Part shown: piece by piece, positions 25,001 through 36,129 of the stretch
Position numbering within the stretch: position 1 is the stretch's first letter
How the letters are laid out: each line of letters opens with the position of its first letter
NCBI GenBank assembly: GCA_015680685.1
Contig: MNCI01015627.1
Location: forward strand, 457,090-521,089
Reading direction: 5' to 3'
From: Gnetum montanum
Lineage: Eukaryota > Streptophyta > Gnetopsida > Gnetales > Gnetaceae
Length of the DNA stretch: 64,000 bases
Program-made: the position numbers and the translations under genes
The notes under the pieces: generated by a model
The model's input: only the letters and a program-made list of their open reading frames with translations
Told to the model about the DNA's origin: nothing
Databases searched by the model: none

Positions 25001-25188
25001 CACTCACTATGCTAGAGGCAAATACACTGTCCTGAGTCCCCAAAATTTGGGTCAAGTGCCAAAGATATGCTTTGGCTTTTGTCTAGTGAGGTTCCAAGGG
25101 AACCAATGATGGGGTCCAATCTACACCAACCAATGGTGGAGAGAGCATGCAGGACAATAATCAAAAAATGCAAAAGGAAATGGCAAGG

Positions 25189-25205
25189 CCCTCCTTCTAG
25201 TGCCA
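25189..25205 (-). other. Element E primer-binding site
   Basis: On the minus strand TGGCACTAGAAGGAGGG starts five bases after the end of the 5' LTR. F has TGGCACTAGAAGGAGGA in the same position (45344-45360). I cannot name the tRNA with confidence; it is not the tRNA-Asp site of A, B and C. Confidence 0.7.
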
Positions 25206-25210
25206 AAAAC

Positions 25211-26298
25211 TGTAATGACCAAAAATGTTGGTGGCTAGAATCACTGAGGAGTCAACAGATGCACAACCTTAACCCTGCCTCGACATGAGGGGCTTACTAG
25301 AAATGAAGGCGGAGTGCCCTAAACGGTCTTGTCGATCGAATAGGGACTTTACTAGTTGCAATTGGGGCAGTGGGTACAACCGAGGGGTGGAATGGTTAGT
25401 TGAAATGCAAATGCAAACAATACATAGTACAATGTGATGACACATGAAAAGGTGAAGAAAGATGCAAGAAAAAAAAAGAAAAAAAAGAAAAAAGAAAAAA
25501 TAACCAAATGCAAGAAAATGCTAGAAATCAAAGTGAGAAATGGAACACTATCTCAAATGGGAGCATAGTTAACTTCAAAAAGGTCTTAGAAGGTACACAA
25601 TGTATAATAGGTGTAGTGGAAGTGCAATCACAGTCTTGGTAATGTCAGGCCATGAAGTCTAGAACTCAGTGTGATGAACCATGCTTGTCGGGTTGGCCAC
25701 CGTGGTGTACCATGCAGTGTTCTGCAAGGTTGCAATGGGGCTACAGTGGGCCATGATGTGAAAATATACCTCTTTGTTGATGTTGTGTGCTCTGGGTGTT
25801 TTTCATCCATAGAGCTAAGTGCCAAGATGGCAAAATGCCAAATGCCAAGTTCTTAACAAGGCTCACATCCAAGGAATGCCAACCACTTGGGAATGCCAAG
25901 AGTTGGGGAATGCCAACTGCCAGGGAATGCCAACCATCAGAGAATGTCAACCATTGAGGAATGCTAACCATTAGGGAATGCCAATAGTTGGGGAATTCCA
26001 ACAGTTGGGAAATGCCAATCGTTGGGGAATGGCAACAGTCGGGGAATACCAAATGTCAAGGAAAGTCAACTTTCAAGGAATGCCAACTATCGGGGAATGT
26101 CAACTTTTAGGGAATGCCAATAGTTGGAGGAGTGCTAGAGCTGAGGTGAAGGCTGATGCCGAGCTCTGGAGGCTTCTTTGTAGTGCTACACTAGCTATTC
26201 TCTAGAGCATAACCCAACACTTAGACAAATTTATCAAGTTGTGACATGTAGAGAAATTTGCAGTTGCAATGTTGAAGTCCAAAATTGATGGTGTTTCA
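25211..26298 (-). repeat. Element E 5' LTR
   Basis: TGTAATGACCAAAAATG...GTGTTTCA on the plus strand, 1088 bp, similar to 18786-19842 throughout, with the matching minisatellite at 25871-26130. Confidence 0.88.
25871..26130. repeat. 17-bp minisatellite in E 5' LTR
   Basis: About 15 copies of the GGAATGCCAACCATTGG unit. Copy order differs from the array in the other LTR, so units have been gained, lost or changed since insertion. Confidence 0.9.
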
Positions 26299-27091
26299 CT
26301 TGTCCAAATTGTTTAAAATTTGTTCTTATAGGTTTCATGGTTGCTGGTTTTGGTGCTAGAAATTTTTGCCATGATTGTTGATAGATTGGTATAATTTGTA
26401 GGTGTGGTAGGCCATAATTTCCAATGTAGTTTTTCATTTATGGAAAGTTTTGATGTACCTAGGCCACCAAAACCATGCTAGATACCATAAATAGTAAACA
26501 TATTTTTCTAGCTATGCTGGCTTCACCCATCTATGTTGGCCTTATGGGAATACCATTGGCATCATGGAACTACGCTGGGACTGGTGGAGCAATATTGGAA
26601 TTGTTGGAGCAATGTTGGCCTAGTTGGAAAAACAAAACCCCAACCACTCCAACACTAGATTTTATGAAAAAAAGTAGAAATCCCACAACTCCAACACTAG
26701 CGTTGTGGCATCCATGCTAAAGGTTATGGGAACTACATTGGCCATTGCTGGAAAAATGAAAATCCAATAACCCCAATGTTGGATGTAGGTGGTTCTAGTG
26801 TAGTTGATGCTATGGCCAACATAAAACCCATGAAAATGCCAAATTTGGAAGTTCCCAAGGCATTTTCAACATTCCCAAGCACAAATATAGGCATGATATG
26901 ACTTTTTCCACCTCGAAACTAAGGCTACAACAACTTATGAGGCATTTTTAGCCCCAAAATCTCAAGTATGTGAGATTGCAACTCATGGCCTACAAATCTT
27001 AGAATTCTTACAATGCAAATCTAGCCTCAAGTATAGGGGTGAAGGTTAAAATGCCAAAAGGATGTAGCATGCATTTCTTTGTGGTGTTTCA
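26299..27091 (-). repeat. Element F 3' LTR, right part
   Basis: Resumes F's LTR after E and aligns with 45985-46777 (tttggtg, ccatgattgttgat, ggtataatttgtaggtg, catggaacta, aatgttgg words). It ends GTGTTTCA at 27091. Its first five bases are E's right target-site duplication. Confidence 0.85.
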
Positions 27092-28100
27092 TTAGCTCCT
27101 CTTTATTGATGTTTGGAGGATTGACCTTAGAGATATTGACAAAGAATACAAAACACCACTGTAGGTCCATCACTAATGTTTCCTCTCTACACTTGATTTT
27201 GTAATGTTAAACCATGCCAAAGAGTGCTTGTGATGATGGTATAAGGTTATGACAAGGTGATATAGGTTGTAGGCTATATTTGGTCATTAGAAAATGATTA
27301 CAAGGTTAATAATGAGTTTCAAATATTGACATCATGATTATTATTACAACACTGACATTTTGGGCTAATCGAGGAAGTATTTACGCTTTGTGGTTCAAAG
27401 TGTTGATCACTTGGTAATGTTTCTAAGGGATTAACATCTCACTTTGAGGTTTCAGTGGTTATTAGGCTCCTCCCTCTGCTTGTTTGGAGTCTTTGGTTTA
27501 TCTTTTGGTCTTCATCGGTCTTTCAATATCTTTGTAATTTTCTTACCCATTTTTTCCTAGGTGAAGCCTTCATTGGATTTCATTACCAAGGCAAGGTTTG
27601 ATTTGGTTTTTTCTTTGAATGAGATGTGTTACATTTGATGGACTTGAAGGTAGAGCATGATGAATGAAGCATCACATGGCCATACCGCATGAGTGTCAAA
27701 CATTGATTATCATTGTTGTTTAGGAGGAGGAAGGTCATAATTAGGCTACAAGATTGGGGTTAAGAAATGGCAACGAAAATGATGTAAAATAAACATTCTT
27801 GGTACAATGGGATAAGCTTATGAAATATTGTGCATTGAGGTCATGAGGTGACTTGCTACCATGACAAGTTGTACCTTTGCAATGACTTTAGGTTTCATCT
27901 TGCAAGTACAACTCCAAGAGGACAAGAAGACAAGACAAAGAAAATATGTTATTACAAGATAGTGCATAGGACACATGAGACAACCAGTAGACCAAGTCAC
28001 CATAGGTTACCATTGTGACAACATAGAGAGATTTTTTTGATGTGCATCAAATTTACAAAGCTTACAATTACTCATTATGAAAAATAGAAAGAGAGATAGA
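27092..28100 (-). other. Element F purine tract and 3' noncoding region
   Basis: On the minus strand AATAAAGAGGAGCTAA (plus 27092-27107) ends at the LTR, as in E. About 1 kb of noncoding sequence follows; 27830-27930 has a counterpart in E. GAGAGATAGAGAGAGCATG near 28093 is a short GA-rich stretch. Confidence 0.65.
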
Positions 28101-28199
28101 GAGAGCATGTGTAGGCTTACTTATTATTTGGTGTAAGGGTTGTTGATGCCAATTGTTAGTTCATACCTATAAGGGAGATCATGTAAGATGTAATAAGGA

Positions 28200-29352
28200 T
28201 TTAGATATGAATGATTGATAGGATTGGCCAATTCATTCCCATCCATGTTTACCACTATGAAGGATCCATTGTCATAGGCCTTGATGACCAAGAAATGCCC
28301 CTCCTAGTTGGTTGAGAACTTGTCTGCATGCTCGTAGATAGGCTTAAGGACTAGGTCTCCTTCCTTGATCTGTCATTTGTTTAGGTCATGGTGAGCTATT
28401 TCTTTTGCCTCTCTTAGTATTATTCAATGTGAGTAAGCATTTGTAGCCATTGGTCTTCCACTGAATCCAAGTTAGCGATACATAACAATTTGTTCTACTC
28501 ATCGTTGATGAAGTTCAATAAGGCCATTCTAAGCGATGAAACTTGTAATTGAATAGGCAAATTAGCTTGAAATCTATAAACTAGGCTATATGGAATTACA
28601 CCAATTGTAGTTTGATAGGTAGTTCTATAGCCCCAAAGAGCATGGACAAGCTGTTCATGCCACTTTCATCTGCTATTATTCAACATTAAGGAAGTTTGTG
28701 ATGCCTTTTTGCTAGATTCTACTTATCCATTTACTTGAGGGTAGTATGGTGATGAAAAGAAATTCTTGATGCCTAGGTCTTAACAAAATTCTCATGTTTC
28801 TTGGCTACTAAACTATGGTCCATTATCTGTAACTATGATCAAGGGTATGTTGAATGGGCTACTATGTTATCCAGTATGAATCTATAGACTTTTTGAGATG
28901 TTGTTTTCCTTAGGGGAATAGCTTCAATCCACTTTGTAAAGTATTTGGCTGTAGTGATAATGAAGCTATGCCCTTTGGAAAACTTAGGTGTTATAGGTCC
29001 AATAATGTCAAGTCCCCACCATTGAAATGACCAATTTATCTGAGTAGTGTGTAACTTGGTTGGTGGCATGTGTATTAGGTTGGTATTTTGTTGACAGGTA
29101 TCACAAGTTTTAACCTGCTACAGGTAGTCACTTTCCATATAGGACTAGTAATAGCCTAGTTATATAATTTTAGCTACCATGGCTCTAGGTTCTATATGTC
29201 CCCTACATATACCTTCATGAACTTACTTAAGGATTATGTGGGCTTTAGTCTTGCCTAAGCATACCAATAATATGCCACATAATACCATCGACATAATGTG
29301 TTATCACCTATAATGACATACTATTTTGATCTTTCATGTACAACATCTTTTN
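28200..29352 (-). pseudogene. Element F integrase (degenerate)
   Basis: Minus-strand order: a zinc-binding region (about 29350-29150, with HEGIC.GH-like residues), then WWGLDIIGPI, ITTAKYFTKWIEAIPL near 28970-28910, IIVTDNGP near 28850, YPQVNG.VESSKK near 28740, and WHEQLVHALWGYRTT near 28660-28610. The order matches Tat integrases. The position of the first catalytic Asp (usual DYFTKW) reads AKYFTKW, while the second Asp and the Glu can be read. Stops are scattered. The enzyme would integrate F's cDNA; this copy lacks a key residue. Confidence 0.75.
29150..29352. repeat. Left arm of an inverted duplication with single-N borders
   Basis: This segment is the reverse complement of 29735-29912 (words catacataccttcatgaac, cataatccttaag and gataacacattatgtcgatgg recur inverted). 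N at 29353 borders it on the right. Confidence 0.85.
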
Positions 29353-29353
29353 A

Positions 29354-29912
29354 ACACCTGATGATAAAGGATGATTCATATCTTGTGGTTAACCAGGTAA
29401 AAAATGTTTACACATGTAAAGCCAAACATTTGTAATCTTATTGTGACCTAGGTAAGAAACTAATGTAACAATTTATAGATGTTGGTATCCAACATATAAC
29501 CTGAACCAAGAACATGTTGGCCTATGCCATTACAAACTTAGCCCTAAGTTTGACACTCAATGTGTTCAGCAAGTTACCCTCCTTAACCATGGCATGTGCT
29601 ATTTCCATTACGCAAAACACTAAAGATGACTGTATAGCCTCTATCAACACCGCTCCTCAATAGGAGTAGTATGATGATATCAAGTTTTACCTAATGCATG
29701 ATGACTCTTCACAAGGCCTAACTACCCCTCAAAAAGATGTTGTACATGAAAGATCAAAATAGTATGTCATTATAGGTGATAACACATTATGTCGATGGTA
29801 TTATGTGGCATATTATTGGTATGCTTAGGCAAGACTAAAGCCCACATAATCCTTAAGTAAGTTCATGAAGGTATATGTAGGGGACATATAGAACCTAGAG
29901 CCATGGTAGCTA
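29354..29912 (+). pseudogene. Inverted pol segment: archaeal-type RNase H and zinc-binding remnant
   Basis: Read on the plus strand, opposite to the rest of F, it gives NQVKN, CKAKHL, QHIT.TKNMLAYAITNLALSL (the end of the second, archaeal-type RNase H of Tat elements, about 29385-29560), an acidic linker, then the zinc-binding start of integrase near 29740-29912. The last part repeats 29150-29352 in inverted form. Single Ns stand at both borders (29353 and 29913). In true order this segment should lie on the minus strand between RNase H and integrase, so a flipped contig is the simplest explanation; a real inversion is the alternative. Confidence 0.7.
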
Positions 29913-29913
29913 N

Positions 29914-31440
29914 TATTATAGCTTTCTAACAAGCTATATGACTACTTTTATAGACATTGATTATTATGGGTCTAAGCGCATTATCCTTGCAAATGACATT
30001 GACTTGACTCCTAAAGATGTGGTGTCTCTACTTCTTCAACAAAAAGACTAGGGCTATATAGTACTTCTCCAATATGGTGTATCAAGTCTCATAGGCAATT
30101 AATTCATGACTTAGGTAGTATATAGGTAACTTAGCTCCATCATCTAGTTTTTAATAGAGTAGAGAGGTAATGGACATGTTAGAGATTGCAAGGTAGATGT
30201 AAAAAGATTTATCCTTTTGTGGTAGATAGACCATGGGTAGTTGTGCCAACTCTTGCTTAAGGTTTTCAAAGGTCTCTTAGCATTGAGTCATCCACTCATA
30301 GTAGACTCCTTTCTTAAGAAAGTGTTGCATGGATTGTAATTTATTTGTAAGCATGGAGATGAATCTATAGATAAATTATAATCTACCTTGTAGTCCTTAA
30401 AGCTCCTTAGGGTTAGTTGGTACTACCAAGTTAAATATGGCCTTAACTTTATTAGGATCAATATGTATTCCCACTTTGGATAGTACATAGCCAAGCATCT
30501 TACTAGTTTTAACACCAAAGACATGCTTCTTAGGATTAAGCCTAAGCTCATACTTGAGACATCATGTCAAAAAAAGGTCAAGATCATGCGCATGATCATT
30601 GGCCATTTTTGAATTAATGAATATATCATCCATGTAGTCATTAATTAATCCTAGAATATAATCACTAAAGATATACATCATGGCTCATTGATAAGTTATG
30701 CTTGCATTCTTTAGACCAAAGGGCATGATGTTGTAATAAAAGGTTCCCAAGTGATCATGAAGATTGTACAAAGTTAATGCTCTGGGTTAGTCCTAACTTG
30801 GTTGTATCTCGAAAATCCATCCATGAAGGATGAAAAGGCATGTCCATTCATAGTATCCATGAGTTAATAATCTTTGATAGTTCCTTATTCAAGTATCAAA
30901 AATTAATATAAATACCTATACTCCCATTTTTCTTAGGGACTACCACTATGTTGGACACCCATTCCATGTAATCGATAGCTCGTATGAAATCGGATTGATA
31001 TAGTTTCATGATTTCATCATGAACTACCAGTGCTAAATTTAGTCTAATGTTACAAATGTTTTGCTTAACAGGTTTGATACTAGGATCAAGTATGATGTTA
31101 TGTTGCACTAAGCATGGATCAAGGCCTAGCATATCGTCATATGACCATGCAAAGGCCTTAATGTTATCTTGGAGGACCTTGGTGATGTCTTGAGCCTATT
31201 GAGGTTTTAGAGAGGAACTTAGTTTTAGTGTTTTCTTCTCACCACTATGTGTTGTGACAGGAACCTTAATTAGGGAGTCTTTGGTAATGTTGCAAACCTC
31301 AAGGTCAAGGATTTTAGCTAGGTTTTCTAGCCACTCAAGAGATTTCTCTATCGAGGCTATGTCGTTGACAGGACTCTTAGGCTCAAGAGCTAAATGATTA
31401 AGGTCAACAAATCATTCAACATCATCATGAGGTCCACTTA
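29914..31440 (-). pseudogene. Element F reverse transcriptase and RNase H (degenerate)
   Basis: The minus-strand frame from about 31130 reads the family lead GLDPCLVQHN, VKQNICNIRLNLA, FIRAIDYMEWVSNIVVVPKKNGSI, then FSSFMDGFSRYNQV near 30800, YNIMPFGLKNAS near 30720, and the catalytic DYMDDIF with YMDD at 30625-30636 intact. RNase H follows with YYLSHELIAYE and TILEKY.IALV near 30130-30050, down to the N at 29913. Upstream (31440-31150) is a linker. An acceptor-like TTATCACACAG at about 31530 on the minus strand fits the intron known before RT in Ogre-type elements. Stops and shifts make it inactive. Confidence 0.75.
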
Positions 31441-31499
31441 GGTTGAAAGGTAAACTAATTTTCCTCTAGGTATTCATGCTCCAATCCTAGATATCAACC

Positions 31500-32435
31500 A
31501 TAAGCATATTAAGCAGCACCTGTGTGATAAAATGAGCAAATAATGCCAAAATAATGTTAAATACCCTAGCAATAATGCATGGATAAGTCGAAACATGTTA
31601 CATCAATGGTTAAACAGGGTTCAAATAGGGCCACTAAAGGTTATAAAAGGTAGGCTAAAAAAATATGGTAAAACAAGGGCTAAATAGTGTTAAATGAAGG
31701 CCAAACAATGGTTGAATGGGATCAAGTAAAGGACAAATGATGGTTAAACCTCATGTACTAAAGTTAAGCAAGGTTAATAGCTAAATAACAGGGATCATAA
31801 AAGGAGAGGCAAGGTAGGTAAGATGCACTAAAGGTTGAACATCATGAGATAAGACCATGTAGATACCAAATAATAGTCAAATGAGTCCAAATGATGGTCT
31901 AACGAGGCCAAATGAGGGTCTAATGATGATCAAGTGCCATCAAATGATGTTGAACAATGTTAAAACACGATCAACGGGGATCATAGGGGATAGGATAAGG
32001 TAGATGGGGTAATCCAAAGGCCAATAAACATGAAATCAAGCCAAATGATAGCCAAATGATGATCAATGAGGCCAAATGGAGCACAAATGATGGTTGAATC
32101 CCATCACATGATATTTGGGAGGGTCAAGCAATGTCATAGTGATGTTCAACAATTTTAGTTGATGTTAAACAAAGTTTCTTAAGGTCAAAAGGTACCAAAT
32201 GATAGGAAAATTTGGATGAAACAATGACCAAATGATGCTAAAGTAAGCAAAATGATGCCAAATGACATCAAATGATAGGGCAACAAAGATCATTAATGCA
32301 TAACATGTCAAATCAAGTCAAAACAAAATGGAATAGGGCCAAATAAATTAAGGTGGAAAACATGGGGGTAAAACATGATCAATACTTATCAATCAAGGTC
32401 ACATTTTGCTAGTTTTAGGACTTAGTGGATCATGG
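31500..32435. repeat. Low-complexity stretch of AAATGATGG/CCAAATGA-like words
   Basis: About 0.9 kb in which short words such as aaatgatggt, ccaaatgatg, gtcaaatga and aatgaggcc recur at irregular distances of 15-40 bases. It has no open frame. It lies just before the RT of F in F's direction and could be an old short-unit satellite or an intron-like spacer. Confidence 0.6.
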
Positions 32436-34100
32436 TGTGGGGCTATAGGATTGATGGGGAAGCTTGGATACTTGGGAAGGTCATTTTTATGGTGTTTAAT
32501 GGTAGAAATGAGACCACTTTTGGCAACTACGCTGGAGCCACATTGGGACTATGTTGGTTAGCGTGGCTCTGGCATGCCCCAACATGGTTCCTACCAAAAT
32601 ATGGATTCCTAGGTTTGTTATGGTTAGTTTTGGTGTTTTGATGATCCAAATTGATAGCATAGATTAGGAGTGAAGACTGGCCAACTTTGATGTTGATTTA
32701 ACCATCTAGAAGCTACAAATGCTACCTAGAACTACCAACTACACTAGGACTACACTGGCTAGTGTGGCCCTAGCATAACTTCATGGAAAAAATGGGTTCA
32801 TGATATTAGGGTTGAATCTTGTGTCTTATCAACTTCCTAGAGCAGCATAAGGGCATTAGGGTTATGAATTTGTCATTTGAAGTCTAAAATAGGTTTTTGG
32901 AAGTGAAATTGGAAATCATCCCCTCTTGGACTATGCTAGGTAGGGTAGTTGAGGGTTCCCTTAGCATGGATGAATCAAACTTGATTTTTTTATGGTCAAA
33001 ACAATGTTAAATTTTAGCTCACTTCAAGGTTTCAAGGTTCTAGGATTCCTTAATTGAGTTTTGGGCCATTTGGAATACTATGATGCTAGCAAAATTATTC
33101 CAGAATTTCAACTACACTAGAGCCATGCTAGCTAGAATGGCTTTGGTCTTTCCTAGTGTACTTTCTCTTGAATTTTAATTTTTGATGAGTTTTGATGGTG
33201 AATTGACCAAGTTCTTGGGTTCCCAGGGTCATTGATGTCCATGGAAAGGGTTTTAGACTTAAAACTATCAATTTTGGTGGTTGTGTGAGTGTAGATATGG
33301 CCATTCCCCATCAACTACACTAGCTAACATAGTTCCAACATGGTTAGTGAAGGTTTGATGGATTTTGGCTATTTTTTACTCATTTTCTGGGGTTTGATGA
33401 TCTCCAATGGCTTTAGCAGGATTCTAGAATTGGGATGATGCATTGAAAAATTGATTTTACATGTTTATGGGTTATTTTTGAAGTTTTTCATGAGAACTAC
33501 GATGGAACTATGTTGGCTAGCATAGTTGGGGGGCTTTCATAGCATAGCTCTAAGGTTGGAGGATGTTTTGATTAATTTTTGTTTCATTGTTTCGTAGTTT
33601 AGGAACATTAGAGACTTCAGGAAGGTGTGAATACTAGGATGTACTACTTTGAAGGTCATTTTTGGCGTTTGGTGGTCAAACCTCAACCAACTATATGGGG
33701 ACTATGTTGGCTAACATAGTTTGGATGCCTCCTAGCATAGTTACAATGTTAAAGTAGGGTTTGACTTATTTTTTCTTGGTTATTTGACATTTCAAGATGA
33801 CCAAAAGCTTCCAAGATGTGTAAAGATTATGATATGTCGCTTTGTAAGTTATTTGAGGCTTTTAATGGCTAGAACCCTACCAAACAGATTGGGACTACAC
33901 TAGCAAGGGTAGTTGGGGTGCTTCCAGCATGGTTCATCCAAACTTTATGATTTTGGTAATTGTTGATAGATTTTAGGAGGTTCTAGAATTATTGGAGGCT
34001 CTAGCTAGGGTTTGGGGCTTGACATGGCCATTATAGGGTCACTTGAAGGCCTAATTGGTGGTGGAAAGTTCCATCCCCCTTGGAACTATGTTGGAAATAA
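32436..34100. repeat. Degenerate tandem array of about 195-bp units with palindromic core
   Basis: A core of the type AACTACGCTGGRACTATGTTGGCTAG followed by CATAGTTNGG recurs near 32526, 32737, 32930, 33110, 33305, 33497, 33690, 33890 and 34085, that is, every 185-209 bases. CTATG...CATAG halves make each core an imperfect palindrome. The start TGTGGGGCTA at 32436 resembles the start of the F LTR (TGTAGGGGCT), and F's LTR and leader contain similar cores, so this may be part of another Tat LTR or its derived satellite. Confidence 0.65.
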
Positions 34101-36129
34101 TTGATTTTGTCATGGATTTTGACCTTTCTCGGTGTCTAGTATCTTCTAATGTCAACACCTAGTTTCTAATTTTAGTATGAGGATTTTTGGCTTCAACATG
34201 TTATGGATGGATGGCCAGGAAGTAAGATTTGGTAGTGATTGAGGCTTGGAATCCATTCCAAGGATTTTTAGGGAATTAATCCTAGCGTAGTTCTTGTAGG
34301 AAGGTTTTAATCCTAGCATATTAGGATTTGTATAGCTTTATTTGGGAGGCATCTAGTGGGGCCCATCCAAGTTTATATTATTAAAATAAATTAATTTTAC
34401 CACTAACCCAATGTAGTTCCCACATTCTAATTGTAAGCATGGAGTTATCTAGGTGTTTTGGGAATAGGTTTTGGATTGATAATGCATATGTGTGGAAACA
34501 ATTCCCACGTATCAATTTTACCAAACTTCATTTTGACAGTCCATTTCCTAGAGGTAGTGCATAGCACCAAATTTTTTTAATTAGTTCTACTCTAAATCAC
34601 ATCTACCTATAGTGTAGCTTTGCCATTCTTCCCTAAGGAACAATGCAATTAGAAGCAAGTTGAAGGAGGATTTGAAGATTTTCTACCATTTGTTGATCAA
34701 AGATGTCCAAGAGAAGGGAGGGTACAAGAAAAAATCTAGCTTTGGAGGAGGTAGATGTTGCTACCAAAGGGATTTCAAGTCTATCATGACCTCTACTAGG
34801 AGAAGGCCCCTCTACCATGCCTTCCAGGTATCCCCCCTAGCTATTTCTTTACAGGTTTTGGCCTAGAACTTAGGTGTTTTATGGCATATAAGCTTATTGT
34901 TTGAATAGAATTTATTTTTGTAAAATTCAAAAATTTTATTTAGGGTATGGTAGTGTGTTTAAAATTTTTCTTTGGCCTTAGAGCTTGCCCATGCTAATTT
35001 TTAAATTTTTTATCCAAACCATTCTATGTGTTTTCATCATTTTCTACTGAAAAAAGTAGCACCACTTTTCAATTCTTTAATAAGCAATTAGTATAGAATT
35101 TTTGAATTTTGGTGCCATAGGATTATTACCTACTATTTACTATTTGAACTAGTTCTAGAATCACTAAATTCTAGCCTATGGTTAATTTTTTGTGAAGTTT
35201 TCCATAGTTTATTGCACATTGAAATTTTGAGTTTTTATTATTTGTACCCCCTCGAAACTAACAATGTTGACATTGGAAAACATTTTTTCTTACTAATGTC
35301 CCAACTTCGTATGGATGCCTAGGGCCATGCAAGAGGGTTTGACACTTGTTCTAGAATTTTTTGAAATTTTTTTCTAGTGATCTACTGCTGTTGTTTTTCT
35401 ACAGTTTGGGCTTTTTGTAAAAGTTTGAAATGGTTTTGGATTATTGTATGAATTTTTCCCAAGTTTGAAACTATAGCGTTGATGCCAAATTTTGTCAAAT
35501 TTTGTATATGTGCAGTATTTAGACTTAAAAAATTGTTTTAGTAGAAAATTATAATTTTTTAGTTGGTGTTAACTATCATATATAGTCATAATTTTAACTG
35601 GTGGAATTGCAAACCCCTAGGCTATATGAGTAGCATTGGTCTATTTTTGGTATTTTTTCATGGATGTTTTAGGCCTCTACTATTTATTTACATGTTGTGT
35701 GTTGATTTTCAATAGTTTTTTATAATTTTTCAACATTTGCAACTAGTCTCCCTAGAGGTTTTATTCTAGCTAATTTTAGTGTAAATTAGGATTTCTAGTT
35801 GAAAGTTTGTTAAATTCAAGTTGGAATTTTGGTAACTATTTTTGTGGGTTATATTTCAGTACAAGCTAATTTCCATGGTTCAAAATTTTTACATAAAAGT
35901 TCTATAGTTTTTATGTATATTTGTACCATGAGATTGTCATTAGTGTTCATGGGCCACTTGCTTTTTTCTTAGTTTTTGCCTAAATTTTGTTTTGGTTTTA
36001 ATGGTTGAAGACTATGGATTTAGTTGTTTGGTTTAGTGTGAGAACATTGAAATTATGGATGCAAATTTTTAGTTTTTTAATGATTATTATATTTTAGTTA
36101 TGGTCATGTGAGGTCTTAATGGTCATTGA
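34101..36129. other. AT-rich stretch without recognised gene
   Basis: Mostly T-rich on the plus strand. One short plus-strand frame at 34660-34829 (Lys/Arg-rich) ends at CAG/GTATCC with a TTTACAG 24 bases on. It could be a 5' exon of the gene-like frame that follows, but nothing confirms this. Otherwise I see no coding or structural signal. Confidence 0.4.

Larger units (their letters stand above)
18786..26298 (-). mobile_element. Element E: gag-protease-only Tat-like retrotransposon
   Basis: LTRs 18786-19842 (3') and 25211-26298 (5') on the minus strand, a primer-binding site, a purine tract and a decayed target-site duplication CCTAT/CTTGT (18781-18785 and 26299-26303). The uninterrupted LTR of F near 45980 shows the two flanks as continuous sequence. 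The 5.4-kb interior has a leader, gag-protease and a 3' noncoding region, but no RT, RNase H or integrase. Both ends of the interior resemble F (protease end to F 40.6-41.2 kb, 3' part to F 27.1-28.0 kb). It fits the known class of non-autonomous elements that keep only GAG (TR-GAG type), here with protease. Confidence 0.85.

Noticed and set aside
24708-25055. Phe/Ser-rich possible membrane protein on the minus strand
   Set aside because: A translation of the A-rich minisatellite in the E leader, upstream of gag.
26475-26720. 81-codon plus-strand frame with repeated Trp and Thr
   Set aside because: It lies inside the F LTR and results from the GCTACGCTGG-type repeats; the sister LTR does not keep it open.
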